DNA of 64,000 bases from Candidatus Heimdallarchaeota archaeon (lineage in GTDB: Archaea > Asgardarchaeota > Heimdallarchaeia > Heimdallarchaeales > Heimdallarchaeaceae), in the NCBI GenBank assembly GCA_019057815.1, contig JAHLWR010000010.1:1-64000 (forward strand), read 5' to 3'. Shown one piece after another: positions 17,390-27,357 of the stretch. Both the position numbers and the translations under genes were made by a program. Within the stretch, counting starts at the first letter, position 1; each line of letters begins with the position of its first letter. The notes under the pieces are model-generated. The model was given only the letters and a program-made list of their open reading frames with translations, ran no database searches and had not been told where the DNA came from.

Positions 17390-18574
17390 CTAATCTGGAA
17401 TTGGAGGATAGTATGTAATTAATCCATTTTCATTGAGTTTTTCTTTACAAACTGGACAAGCCCCTTTTACCTTAATCCATTCTATAATATGTTTCTTATG
17501 AAAAATATGCCCACACACAGTACTCTGAACTACTTTTTCTCCAGCGATAATGATGTTTTTACATATCTCACAGTAAGGTGCTTCTTTCCCACAATTCTGA
17601 CAAACTATTGGTCCTTCGTCTTCTACTACTTCTAACTTAGCTTCACAGAATAAGCATAATGATTTTCTTTTTTCTACCTTTTTAGTTTTAATTTTTGTTG
17701 TTACATTTTCAACTAAGGTTTCTTCTTCTATCTCATCAGTAACTAATTGAAAAGTTATGAAATCCCCCTTAATAGAAAATTTCCATTCAGCTGATAGAGA
17801 ATAAAGCCAATCCATTAAAGAAGATTTATCTTGAAAATTTAGTAAGTTTCGTAAGTCTGTTAGTCTTAGCTGTTCTGTTCTTTTAACTATAATATCTAAT
17901 TTTTCTAGCCTTTTTGTTTCAGAAAGATATCTTGGAGTGGAAGTTTGAATCTTGGAAGGAAGGGGTCTCTTTGTTAGCCTTCTTTCTTGAGCTATTTTAC
18001 GCTCTTCAGCTTTTTTCCTTTTCTTTTCTTTTCGCTTCATCTCTCTTTCTTTCGCACCTATATCCCACAACTTTTTGAGTGAAATATCCAAATTCCTTGA
18101 GTGAAACCACCCTAATAAAACTAAGTTGAGAATCAGTATGAGTAGAACAATAGGAATTAATATAGGCCACAATAATTCTGCATCTTCAGAATTAAAGAAC
18201 CAGTATAAAGTTAATAATAGAACTGAAATAACCACTATAATTAGATTATAAATACCATATTTTATTGAACTTGTAAATGAAGAACCAATAGATATCTCAT
18301 CTTCTTTTGAACTCAAACTCTTTCGTACAAATTTCAAGCATTTGACCATAAATATTAGAAGCACTACTCCAAGTCCTGTGCCATAAACTGAGATGAGCAT
18401 ACCAAAAACATAACAACCACCGCAAATACCAAATTCATCTTCAGGAAAGGAACCAAATATCTCTGAAGCGGGAATGAATATTTCTAAGAAACCATAAAAA
18501 ATAGCAATAGCAAAAGCAAAAACAAAAATTGAAGTTATTAATGCTGTAATTATTACAAATATCTTTGATTTCAC
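17390..18574 (-). CDS. Membrane-anchored RING-finger protein with PCI-like winged helix
   Basis: 394 residues, GTG start. There are four predicted membrane spans in the first 145 residues, then a basic coiled segment (REMKRKEKKRKKAEERK, about 170-190), a PCI-like winged helix (about 222-282; LTDLRNLLNFQDKSSLMDWL), a zinc ribbon (C307-x2-C310, C325-x2-C328) and a C-terminal RING: C335-x2-C338, C354-x-H356-x2-H359-x2-H362, C373-P-V-C376. The sixth zinc ligand is His where RING-H2 domains usually have Cys. RING domains are E3 ubiquitin ligase modules; Asgard archaea encode ubiquitin systems with small RING proteins. A membrane E3-like role is inferred; no ubiquitin, E1 or E2 gene is in the window. 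Confidence 0.75.
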   Translation of the reverse strand: MKSKIFVIITALITSIFVFAFAIAIFYGFLEIFIPASEIFGSFPEDEFGICGGCYVFGMLISVYGTGLGVVLLIFMVKCLKFVRKSLSSKEDEISIGSSFTSSIKYGIYNLIIVVISVLLLTLYWFFNSEDAELLWPILIPIVLLILILNLVLLGWFHSRNLDISLKKLWDIGAKEREMKRKEKKRKKAEERKIAQERRLTKRPLPSKIQTSTPRYLSETKRLEKLDIIVKRTEQLRLTDLRNLLNFQDKSSLMDWLYSLSAEWKFSIKGDFITFQLVTDEIEEETLVENVTTKIKTKKVEKRKSLCLFCEAKLEVVEDEGPIVCQNCGKEAPYCEICKNIIIAGEKVVQSTVCGHIFHKKHIIEWIKVKGACPVCKEKLNENGLITYYPPIPD

Positions 18575-18901
18575 AAATGATAGTTAATTATTCTTGTTAT
18601 ATTACTTTTACTACAAAAATTGGTTCAGTGATAAGTTGTTTAGGTCAAGCTATGATTATAGAATTTAATTCGGTTTTTCTATATTGCTTGTGGCACTGGA
18701 TTATTTCCTTTTATGACCCAGATCAATCATTTTACTACAAATGTATTATGTCTTTTAATAAATTATCTTAGCAGAACCAATGGTTATTATGTTAACTATA
18801 GAAAAGTTAGAACAGAAGATTTTTATTATTCTTTAATTAAGGAAAATGAACATATTATTAACAAAAGTTAACTGTAAATCAGTTTAACTTGATGGTGTTT
18901 A
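18575..18901. other. Gene-free spacer
   Basis: This is AT-rich sequence between two divergently oriented genes, the RING protein (minus) and the epimerase-RING chimera (plus). I see no coding signal; the short plus-strand frame here has no coding character. It must hold both promoters. Confidence 0.5.
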
Positions 18902-19480
18902 ATGACAGAAAAGATACTTATAACAGGAGGAGCGGGTTTCATTGGTTCGAATCTGGTAGAACTCTTGTCTAAGAATAGCCATAAATATACAATTTTAGAT
19001 GTAAGAAGTAATGTTAATTACTCTAGAAATCTTGTTAATCCTAAAGATTACATCCAAGGCGATGTTCGAGATAAAGCTCTCTTAAAATCCATTCTACTTA
19101 AGGAAAAATTCAGAGGAATAATTCATCTTGCTGCTATTTCAAGAGTTATTTCAGGAGAGAAAGACCCAAAACGCTGTAAAAGCGTAAATATCGAAGGATT
19201 AAGGGCTTTACTAGATACTATTTCCAATACAAAACATAAACCATGGTTCATTTTTACTAGTAATCGAGAAGTTTATGGAAATTCAAAAGTATTGCCTGTC
19301 AAAGAGTCTTACCCACTGAAACCAATCAACACTTATGGTCAAGCAAAGGTCATAGGAGAGAAAATCGTCAAAGAATACTCCCTGAAAAGTAATTCTTGTG
19401 GGAGATTGTTTCACAAAAATCACTTAGAAGAATGGATGAACACTAGTAGTTACTGCCCTGTATGTAAGAGTAAATTATGA
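18902..19480 (+). pseudogene. Chimera: epimerase N-terminal half joined to a RING tail
   Basis: The first 165 of 192 residues are the Rossmann half of an extended SDR sugar epimerase (TGGAGFIGSNLVELL near the start, HLAAISRV near residue 78, and catalytic YGQAK near 155). The reading then switches, without a break, to CGRLFHKNHLEEWM and CPVCKSKL, the second half of a RING finger like that of the protein encoded at 17390-18574. The epimerase lacks its substrate-binding half and the RING its first ligands, so neither domain is complete. It probably arose by a deletion that fused two genes. The nearest intact SDR is at 34906. Confidence 0.7.
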
Positions 19481-19571
19481 AGTGTGTCATAGAATCTGTC
19501 AGTCTTAGAATAACATCAAAATCTCTCACAATACTTGTTTCAATATTTTTCACTTTTTAATCTTCCTTATA

Positions 19572-20735
19572 TTAAATTAATATCCAAATATCTTCTTCTG
19601 GGTCATATTCTAACATTTTTCCTGAATGTAGTTTATTCTCTGTGGACAGTGTTCCTAAATGTATCAGATGTCTTTTAAATGTGAAAACTGCTGAATGAGT
19701 TATTGTCTCTCTCAAAACTCTCACTTCTTCATAAATCCTTTTTTCTTCTCCTTTCTGATACATTCTCAACACTTCTTCTTTCTTATTCTTTGGACAGAAT
19801 AGGTTAATAAACAGATTTGGTTTATTCTTTACTATTTCTTCTACTAACTCTTTGAAACTCATCTCTTTCCTTTTCTGTTTTTCAAATACTTTCATCAATT
19901 CCATAAACAGCTCATTCTTATTGTAGAGCATTTTCAACGTTATAGCTATTTCCGGATATTCTGTTGCTAAAGATACTCTTTTCTTTCTACTAGTCTCTTT
20001 CTTCATCTCTTCCAATTTCTCTAGTTTATCTAATCCTTCTAGTTGCATTATTCTCTTTAGAACGAACCCTTCATCCGTTATTCTTAGTTCTCCTGCTTGT
20101 TCTTTTATCAATCCTATTATCTTTGCTCCTCTGATAAGCTCCCCTATCGCTTGAATGTTGTAAGCTTCCAATTCTTCTTCTACTTCCTTTCTCGTTCTCC
20201 AATCAGAACTAACAAATATCAACGGTGCTAGATAATTTACTATATGATTTCTTGTCAAGTCTGTTAACCTCTTCTGTGATGAAACCATATCTTTACTTAG
20301 AATTAACAGCTCTCTCTTTGTGTCTTCTAGGAAATGTACACGAAAAGGCTCTAAAGGATCAACCTTTCTAATCTCTGTTTCAGTAACAAAAATAGATCCA
20401 ATATTTCCTTGTTTTAATGCTACTTGGAAGTTCTGCAAAGATTTCTCTTCAGCTGCTAAATAAGCTAAATGTGAACCTTCTTTGTAAGTTAGAGCTTGAC
20501 CTATACCTTTCTGGATATCTCTTGTTCCTTTAGCTTCAATAGCTATGACATCTTCAAATTGGTTGAAACCTATTAAATCTGGCGTGAATCCTTTAATGGT
20601 TATATTATGTCTAGGATAGTCTTTAGCGTTTAGAGTTGAATAAGCTGGATGATTATCTATCCATAACTGATAATTTGATTCTTCTAATAAGAAATCGAAA
20701 GTACGTTTAACTACTTCTACTTCTTCCATCACCAT
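19572..20735 (-). CDS. PD-(D/E)XK-winged helix family, copy 2 (intact)
   Basis: This is the only full-length copy (387 residues). Residues 1-150 are a restriction-endonuclease-like domain: GFTPDLIGFNQFEDVIAIEA followed by KG gives the PD-x(n)-E-x-K signature, and QALTYKEGSHLAYLA supplies the following helix and strand. Residues 150-250 look winged-helical (VEEELEAYNIQAIGELIRGA), residues 250-330 are a charged helical region and the C terminus is short and basic. The family could be a restriction-like nuclease with its own DNA-binding domain. Near-identical blocks shared with copies 1 and 3 point to recent duplication or gene conversion. No methylase is adjacent. Confidence 0.75.
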   Translation of the reverse strand: MVMEEVEVVKRTFDFLLEESNYQLWIDNHPAYSTLNAKDYPRHNITIKGFTPDLIGFNQFEDVIAIEAKGTRDIQKGIGQALTYKEGSHLAYLAAEEKSLQNFQVALKQGNIGSIFVTETEIRKVDPLEPFRVHFLEDTKRELLILSKDMVSSQKRLTDLTRNHIVNYLAPLIFVSSDWRTRKEVEEELEAYNIQAIGELIRGAKIIGLIKEQAGELRITDEGFVLKRIMQLEGLDKLEKLEEMKKETSRKKRVSLATEYPEIAITLKMLYNKNELFMELMKVFEKQKRKEMSFKELVEEIVKNKPNLFINLFCPKNKKEEVLRMYQKGEEKRIYEEVRVLRETITHSAVFTFKRHLIHLGTLSTENKLHSGKMLEYDPEEDIWILI

Positions 20736-20851
20736 AAAGTAAAGAAAATAACTAAAGAAGCTTGTGGTTCTCTTTTGTTGAAGAACTTGCTAATTTTAAC
20801 TAGAAACAGTCAAGTTTATATGTTTTACAGCGAAATGTTTTTGAGATTAAT

Positions 20852-22291
20852 TTGAAAATCACTCAAATTAAAATTGATAATCTGTTTGGTTATTTGAATC
20901 ACACAATTGATTTTAATTCAGCAAAAGATGTAACACTTATATTTGGCTTAAATGGGGCTGGTAAAACCACAATATTGCGATTAATATATGACATTATTAA
21001 AGGGAGAAGTATTTACGATTATTTATTTGATAGAATCCAAATCGAATTTGATAATTCTGAGAAATTGATAATTTTGAGGAAACCTATAGATATAAAATAT
21101 TTTACTTTCAATCCATTTTTTGAACATATTTACACATATTACTGTGGAAAAGAAATCTCATTCTCAAAAGGTCCTTATTATATTGATAATGAAAAAAAAG
21201 GAAAAATGATAGAACTAACAGCTAAAACCTTGAAAGAAGATAGTAAACAAAAAGAAATTTACTTTCAAGAAATTAACAAAATGCATGAAGAAACTATTAA
21301 GATAAACGAGATAAAACAAAAAGAATATGAGAAAATAACACAAACAAAAAATCAGCTTTCAAGAAATAGAGAAGAATTTGAAAGTTCATTATCTGTATAT
21401 CTTCAAGAGCTAGAAAAAACTAAGAGATCTTATAAAGAAATAGAAAAAAAACTTCAATTAATTCCAATATCAATTATTCAAACTCAAAGGCTTAGAGCTG
21501 TCGATTTAATTTTAGAATGGTTTGTTGGTCCTGCTCCCGATATAATGGAACCTGATACCTTTAAAGAATTCACCAATATCATACTTTCAATTAATTTTGA
21601 TTTGATAAAAAAATTCAAGAGGTTAATGCAAGAATCAGAGGATAGATTGCAAGAATACTTCATAAATTATCATAAAATGCTTGAAGAATATTTGGAAAAT
21701 AGAAGATATCAAGATACTTCTAAGGAGGAACTGTTACTTGAAATAGAACATCTTAAAAGTGAAATCATGAACTACCATAGAGTTGGTTTTATAGATACCA
21801 AGATATTAGAAGGACGTCTTTTAATTATTGAACAGACACTACCAGAGATTAATTTTGGTGAGGTTTGTTTTGTAATAGATGAAGTAAAAAGACATTTAAA
21901 TCCTTATAAGGAGATAATGGATTCAATAGCTCTATTTAAAAAATTAATCAACAATAGATTTCATCGAAAAAAGATTGATGTAACAATAGATGATGGAATT
22001 ATAGTTTATTCAAAAGATGAAAAGGAAATACCTTTGAATTCTATATCATCTGGAGAAAAGAATCTTGTTATAGTTTTTTATAAATTGATATTTGAGATAC
22101 ATAGAAATTCATTTGTAATCATAGATGAACCTGAAATATCACTTCATGTTGCTTGGCAAGAGGAATTCATCAATGATCTTTTAAAAATTCAGAAATTCAC
22201 AGAACACTATTTTCTTGTTGCTACTCATTCTCCTCAAATTATCTGTGATCATTGGGATTTAACTGTTGGTTTGGAGATTGACAATGAGTAG
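20852..22291 (+). CDS. AriA-like ABC/AAA ATPase of a PARIS-type pair
   Basis: 479 residues. The SMC/ABC-type ATPase has Walker A GLNGAGKTT (32-40), a coiled-coil insertion (about 130-210), the ABC signature ISSGEK near residue 400, Walker B with FVIIDEPEISLH (about 421-432) and the D/H-loop region VATHSPQII. The following gene encodes a DUF4435/TOPRIM protein, and together they match the AriA/AriB layout of PARIS. In PARIS, AriA forms a scaffold that traps AriB and releases it when phage anti-restriction proteins are sensed. Start is TTG at 20852, about 30 bases after a TATA-like TTTATATG. It could also be another OLD-like split system. Confidence 0.75.
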   Translation: MKITQIKIDNLFGYLNHTIDFNSAKDVTLIFGLNGAGKTTILRLIYDIIKGRSIYDYLFDRIQIEFDNSEKLIILRKPIDIKYFTFNPFFEHIYTYYCGKEISFSKGPYYIDNEKKGKMIELTAKTLKEDSKQKEIYFQEINKMHEETIKINEIKQKEYEKITQTKNQLSRNREEFESSLSVYLQELEKTKRSYKEIEKKLQLIPISIIQTQRLRAVDLILEWFVGPAPDIMEPDTFKEFTNIILSINFDLIKKFKRLMQESEDRLQEYFINYHKMLEEYLENRRYQDTSKEELLLEIEHLKSEIMNYHRVGFIDTKILEGRLLIIEQTLPEINFGEVCFVIDEVKRHLNPYKEIMDSIALFKKLINNRFHRKKIDVTIDDGIIVYSKDEKEIPLNSISSGEKNLVIVFYKLIFEIHRNSFVIIDEPEISLHVAWQEEFINDLLKIQKFTEHYFLVATHSPQIICDHWDLTVGLEIDNE

Positions 22292-23165
22292 CTATACTAG
22301 AACAAAGCGACCAATTGATATCTCTCCATCATCTGAATTTACAGCAATAAAAATTAAACGTCAAGATTTTGATGGTAGCTTTTTACTAGTAGAAGGAATA
22401 ACAGATTCGAAATTATTCAGAAAATTATTGGATTGTAACAGCTGTAATATCAGACCAGTGGAAGGGAAAGAAAATGTATTAGAAATTATAAAATTAGCTA
22501 ATAAATCCTTTGAACCAGGAATCCTGTCCATAATAGATGCAGATTTTGATCATATTTCAGGGTTTGAATATGAACATACAAATATCTTACGCACAGAAAC
22601 CTATGATTTAGAAGGTTTGATGCTTAAATCAAAAGCTCTGGATTTTCTATTAGAGGAAAAATCTGATAAACAAAAATTAAAAAAATTTCTTCAAGAGAAG
22701 AATATAAGAACAATTCTACTATCAAAAGCTCAATCAATTGGTTATCTACGATTAACAAGTTTAGAAAGCAATTGGAAAATCAAATTCAGCAATATGCAAT
22801 TTGATAGATTCGTAGAAAAAGAGACACTTGAAATCATATTGGATGAACTTGTTTCTGCTGTCAGAGATATCACTCTTTATGGAGATTTTTACAAAGAAGA
22901 TATGTTAGAAATAATAAAAATTCTTGAGAACTTCAAATCCCCTACAGATGATCTGTGGCTAATATGTAACGGTCATGATTTAATGAATATTTTATCAATT
23001 GGGTTGAAATTTATTTTCGGAAAAATAGGAAAAGAATTTCATACTAAAGAAATTGAATGGAAGCTAAGAGATTACTATAACTTGAGCTATTTTAAAACTA
23101 CACAGTTATATAATTGTTTGAGAACATGGGAAGAAAGGAATAAACCTTACAAAGTTTTAAAATGA
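22284..23165 (+). CDS. AriB-like DUF4435 (TOPRIM-type) effector
   Basis: 293 residues from the ATG at 22284, which overlaps the ATPase stop by eight bases (ATGAGTAG). The TOPRIM-like core shows LLVEGITDSKLF (E37), the family segment GKENVLEII, then ILSIIDADFD (D85-x-D87) and YDLEGLML (108-114). These are the acidic positions expected of DUF4435 proteins. In characterised PARIS systems AriB cleaves host tRNA-Lys after activation and stops translation. Here the same effector role is inferred from domain and operon order; the tRNA target is unknown. A longer frame from 22266 is less likely. Confidence 0.75.
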   Translation: MSSYTRTKRPIDISPSSEFTAIKIKRQDFDGSFLLVEGITDSKLFRKLLDCNSCNIRPVEGKENVLEIIKLANKSFEPGILSIIDADFDHISGFEYEHTNILRTETYDLEGLMLKSKALDFLLEEKSDKQKLKKFLQEKNIRTILLSKAQSIGYLRLTSLESNWKIKFSNMQFDRFVEKETLEIILDELVSAVRDITLYGDFYKEDMLEIIKILENFKSPTDDLWLICNGHDLMNILSIGLKFIFGKIGKEFHTKEIEWKLRDYYNLSYFKTTQLYNCLRTWEERNKPYKVLK

Positions 23166-23289
23166 GTAAATTAACCAACACATAACTAACTAAAAAAAGT
23201 TAAATGATTCTTACATATCCCAACCACAGATTTTTTTTATAAATGTTTATAAGAGCACATTATCAATTGCAGCCAGGAGATATATCTAG

Positions 23290-23530
23290 TTGATATTTAA
23301 AATAGAAGAATTCAAATCTAAAGAAGCTCCAGATGATTTTCTGGGATGGTTATTTCGAATTTACATAAACTAATCACAAGTATCACAATCCTATTGATCC
23401 TTTACCTAACAGAGAAGCTATCATCCAAAGTCAGAAAGCTGATATCCCTAATTATCATGTTAAACGTTGGTTAGCTTTTACTCCTGAAGATAAAATCGTT
23501 GGCTGGGCAAGGTTTTGGAGCTATTACTGA
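23290..23530 (+). pseudogene. Decayed GNAT acetyltransferase
   Basis: The frame from 23290 starts FKIEEFKSKEAPDDF, shifts frame near 23335, then reads FWDGYFEFT, hits a TAA, and goes on as TNHKYHNPIDPLPNREAIIQ and later YHVKRWLAFTPEDKIVGWAR before another stop at 23528-23530. The order of blocks is that of the N-terminal half of GNAT-family N-acetyltransferases. One frameshift and two stops, with the C-terminal acetyl-CoA-binding half not recognisable, mark it as a dead gene. Confidence 0.6.
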
Positions 23531-23585
23531 AACCTCTTCCGAATATGCAGAAAAATACAGTCTTTGGATTTATTGAATTGTTATT

Positions 23586-23794
23586 TTAGTTTGCTATTTC
23601 ATCTAGTTTTTCAAATATTTCGTTAACTGCATCAACAAGTTCGTCAATCTTATCTATTACATTGTCAAGATAAAGACGAAATAATCAGATGAATTCATAG
23701 CTGTTTGTGTGTGCCTTCTTAAACTATTTCTATCAAAAGGGTTAATTTTTCTCTTTTTATAAGACAGATTTGCTGATTTATCTAATGAATTCAT
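23586..23794 (-). pseudogene. Small helical protein gene with one frameshift
   Basis: From ATG 23792-23794 the frame reads MNSLDKSANLSYKKRKINPF and continues to NSSDYF. After one missing base it goes on as LYLDNVIDKIDELVDAVNEI and FEKLDEIAN to a TAA at 23586-23588. Corrected, it would encode about 69 residues ending in an amphipathic helix. No family is recognised. A TATATAA element lies upstream of the ATG, so the gene may have been active recently, or the shift may be a sequence error. Confidence 0.5.
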
Positions 23795-23851
23795 ATTCCT
23801 GATTCACGAAATTGTTATATACAAAAAAACCTAATTATAAAGGGTTAAAGA

Positions 23852-23983
23852 ATGGCAACAACAAAGGAAGAAGACGATACTGATGAGAACTTCAGTGAAG
23901 AAAAACAGATCTCCAAATTACAGCAATATAGAACTGAAACAAGTTGCTGCAAAAAGGAAATTTTCAATTTTTCATTATTTTGA
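23852..23983 (+). CDS. Possible small acidic protein
   Basis: A 43-codon frame begins MATTKEEDDTDENFSEEKQI and ends shortly after a CC pair. It is placed about 15 bases after a TATA-like AATTATAAA, so it would be nearly leaderless. The N-terminal acidic stretch is plausible for a small archaeal protein, but the tail is not convincing and a minus-strand frame overlaps it. I see no clear gene in 23984-24343. Confidence 0.25.
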   Translation: MATTKEEDDTDENFSEEKQISKLQQYRTETSCCKKEIFNFSLF

Positions 23984-24343
23984 AAACAAGTACTCAAATC
24001 CCTTAAATGAGTAATTATTCTTTTGTTCTTACCAATTTTCTTCTCCCAGAGTTTTTCATGTTTCATTAATTTTGCAAAAGTCTAGAGAAAATGAAGAAAA
24101 AGAAAATGAAGATTAAAATTTAAATGCAATTTCTATATTCTTAATCAACTAATCAATGGATGTAATTCTATTGTTTCAATTTATCTGGACAACAATCCTT
24201 GGAGAGAAAAATCTTTAGTGACACCAAACTAAAAGCATACTTACCTTGACATTTCTTCCCTTCTAGTTTAAGCTAAATAGTATTCGATAAATTTATTAAC
24301 TTATAAACAATTTAATGGATTATCAATACATGTGGTGAAAAAA

Positions 24344-26065
24344 ATGGAGATATCAACTGATAAAAAAGAGCTCAATATTCTTGTGAAAAAATCTATTAAA
24401 GGTGAAATAGTATTACCCCAATTTCAAAGAAACTTTGTATGGGCTAGAGATGATATTCAAGACCTTCTTGTCTCTATTACTAAAGGCTATTTTATTGGGA
24501 GTTTTCTCTTAATTAGAGTAGATAAAGATAATTTACCATTTCAGCCACGGTCAATAGCTGGTTTAAATTTAAGAGGAGATGAATTAAAACCTGAATGGAT
24601 GGTTCTAGATGGTCAGCAAAGGCTTACGTCTTTAGTTTACGTATTCACTGCTCCTAATATAAACCTAAAAGGAACAAAGTATCCTTACCGATTTTACCTT
24701 GATCTTAAGAAACTTTCTAGTGGAAATATAGAGGAAGCTATCTGGAGTAAAAGAGTGGATTATTGTGATGAATATGAAGAAGAGGAATACCAGTTTGAGA
24801 ATAGAGTAATCCCATTTACTAGAATTCTTGGTGATTGGGAAGGCTGGTGTGCAAAGTATATGAAATGGTTAATTAATAGAAACAAAAATGATATTTTAAC
24901 CAATGTTGTGGGAAGCGTTAAACCTGGTTGGGACAAATGGATAAAAAATATCAGAGAAAAATTGATACCTATCATAGAAATTCCTAAAGTAAAACCGGAT
25001 AATAAAAACGACATTGGAGAGGTTTGTGCTATTTTTGAAAAAATTAATAGTACTGGTGTTCTTTTATCAGTTTATGATTTATTGACAGCTAGGTTATACA
25101 TACACGATATCGACTTACATAAATTATGGCAAGAGTCTATCTCTCAACACGAAATGTTAAATTCCATTTCAGATGGTAAACCAGACTATTATGGCGTGCT
25201 CATTTTACGTATTATCGCATTGAAACGGGGTTTGGATGTAAAAGGTTCTACTATTATAAATCTCGAACCTAAAAATCTTGAAAAGGATTGGAAAACTGCT
25301 GCAACGTATTTTGAAAAGGCTCTTGAAAGAATAAAGTCTACAAATCAAGATGGCTTTGGAGCTTTTCAATCTAAGTGGATTCCATATTCAACAATGATAC
25401 CTGTCTTAGCTGCTTTGCAATGGAACATTAAAATGGATAAGAGGAATCATAAGGTATATGAATTTACTAAAAAATGGTACTGGGCGTCTGTTTTCTTAGA
25501 AAGATATAGTGGATCTGTAGAGTCAACTTCCTACAGAGACTATACTGATATGATCAAGTTATTTAATGATAGAACTTCTAAACCTGAATTCTTCAATGAA
25601 GTTGATATTCAAATAACCAAAAATCCTAATTTCACGATACGTAATGTGAATAGAATTAATGTTATTTACAAAGGCATAATTAATCTTATTGCACTTAATG
25701 GTGCTAAAGATTTCATAAAAAATGATGCAATTGAATTTCATGACCTTGATGACCATCATATTTTCCCAAAAGCGTTTTTAGGAAAGATGAAAACAAAAGA
25801 TGGAAAGAATAGATATGAGAGAGATCAAATTAACACAGTATTGAATAAAACATTAATAATTTCAGAAACTAATAGGATAATATCGAAGAGATCCCCATCA
25901 AGTTATATAAAGAATTTAATTCCTAAAGAAAAGAAAATTGAGATTTTACAAACACACTTTATTTCTGAAACAGCTGTAAAAAAACTAGAAAAAGATGATT
26001 ATGAAGAATTTTTAAATGAGAGAGAGAGAATCATTATTGAGAAATTAAAGGAGAAATTAATTTAA
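24344..26065 (+). CDS. GmrSD-type DUF262-DUF1524 modification-dependent nuclease
   Basis: About 573 residues. The N-terminal DUF262 (ParB-like fold) shows LPQFQRNFVWARDDIQDLL, IGSFLLIR and the nucleotide-site motif VLDGQQRLTSL. The C-terminal DUF1524 His-Me/HNH nuclease shows DLDDHHIFPKAFL near residue 470, followed by NKTLIISETNR, and the usual N-x(n)-K residues. This single-chain order is that of GmrSD/BrxU type IV enzymes, which use NTP and cut DNA with modified (for example glucosylated) bases. Start ATG 24344 has GGTGA six bases upstream; GTGs at 24332 and 24335 are less likely. It stands alone. Confidence 0.85.
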   Translation: MEISTDKKELNILVKKSIKGEIVLPQFQRNFVWARDDIQDLLVSITKGYFIGSFLLIRVDKDNLPFQPRSIAGLNLRGDELKPEWMVLDGQQRLTSLVYVFTAPNINLKGTKYPYRFYLDLKKLSSGNIEEAIWSKRVDYCDEYEEEEYQFENRVIPFTRILGDWEGWCAKYMKWLINRNKNDILTNVVGSVKPGWDKWIKNIREKLIPIIEIPKVKPDNKNDIGEVCAIFEKINSTGVLLSVYDLLTARLYIHDIDLHKLWQESISQHEMLNSISDGKPDYYGVLILRIIALKRGLDVKGSTIINLEPKNLEKDWKTAATYFEKALERIKSTNQDGFGAFQSKWIPYSTMIPVLAALQWNIKMDKRNHKVYEFTKKWYWASVFLERYSGSVESTSYRDYTDMIKLFNDRTSKPEFFNEVDIQITKNPNFTIRNVNRINVIYKGIINLIALNGAKDFIKNDAIEFHDLDDHHIFPKAFLGKMKTKDGKNRYERDQINTVLNKTLIISETNRIISKRSPSSYIKNLIPKEKKIEILQTHFISETAVKKLEKDDYEEFLNERERIIIEKLKEKLI

Positions 26066-26197
26066 TGCGAATTTTAGTTGCTTTTGATAAGAAGAGAGAT
26101 AAATTTATGGAGAATCAGGGATTAGATATCTTACGATATAAAATAATCATTTAAAGACACTATTAAATATTCAAAAAATACTATTAGCTATTTATTT

Positions 26198-27357
26198 TTA
26201 TACTAATTTCAATAAATCCTCATCTGGGTCGTATTCTCGTAATTTTCCTGAGTATAGTATATTTTCTGTTGATAATATTCCTAGATGTATTAGGTGCTTC
26301 TTAAATGTGAAAACTGTCGAATGAGTTATAGTTTCCCGTAAAACTCTCTCTTCTTCATAGATACTCTTTTCTTCCCCTTCTGATAAATTCTCAATACTTC
26401 TTCTTTCTTATTCTTTGGACAGAAGAGATTTATGAATAGGTTTGGTTTATTCTTTACTATTTCTTCTACTAACTCCTTGAAACTCATTTCTTTCCTTTTC
26501 TGCTTTTCAAATACCTTCATCAATTCCATAAACAGCTCATTCTTATTATAGAGCATTTTCAGCGTTATAGCTATTTCTGGATACTCTGTCATCAACGATA
26601 CTCCCTTCTTTCTACTCGTTTCTTTCTTTATCTCTTCCAATTTCTCTAACTTATCTAATCTTTCTAGTTGCATTATTCTCTTTAGAACAAACCCTTCATC
26701 TGTTATTCTTAATTCTCCTGCTTCTTCTTTTATCAAACCTATTATCTGTGCTCCTCTAATCAGCTCCCCTATTGCTTGAATATTGTAAGCTTCCAATTCT
26801 TCTTCTACTTCCTTTCTCGCTCTCCAATCAGAACTAACAAATATCAACGGTGCTAGATAATTTACTATATGGTTTCTTGTCAAGTCTGTTAACCTCTTCT
26901 GTGATGAAACCATATCTTTACTTAGAATTAACAGCTCTCTCTTTGTGTCTTCTAGGAAATGTACACGAAAAGGCTCTAAAGGATCAACCTTTCTAATCTC
27001 TGTTTCAGTAACAAAAATAGATCCAATATTTCCTTGTTTTAATGCTACTTGGAAGTTCTGCAAAGATTTCTCTTCAGCTGCTAAATAAGCTAAGTGTGAG
27101 CCTTCTTTGTAAGTTAGAGCTTGACCTATACCTTTTTGGATATCTCTTGTTCCTTTAGCTTCAATAGATATAACATCTTCAAATTGGTTGAAACCTATTA
27201 AATCTGGCGTGAATCCTTTAATTGTTATGCTGTGTCTAGGATAATCTTTTGGATTGAGTTTTGCATAAGCAGGATGGTTGTCTATCCATAACTGATAGTT
27301 TGATTCCTCAAGTAAAAAATCAAATGTTTTCCTAACAACTTCTACCTCTTCCATCAC
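26198..27357 (-). pseudogene. PD-(D/E)XK-winged helix family, copy 3 (frameshifted)
   Basis: The first 325 residues follow copy 2 closely and include the catalytic PD...E-x-K block (ISIEAKG). A one-base deletion in the run CTTCCCCTTCTG near 26370 (copy 2 has one more T) sends the frame to an early stop at 26326. The lost C terminus is still readable in the next frame (HLIHLGILSTENILYSGKL, ending KLV) to a TAA at 26198-26200. About 190 bases covering residues near 90-155 are nearly identical to copy 2, while other parts differ, so the copies look mosaic. Confidence 0.8.

Noticed and set aside
23845-24066. A 73-residue minus-strand frame with a basic N terminus
   Set aside because: Its second half is the complement of a low-complexity acidic stretch (poly-Ser) and it has no ribosome site. 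Coding character is weak, and the plus-strand mini-ORF is equally uncertain.
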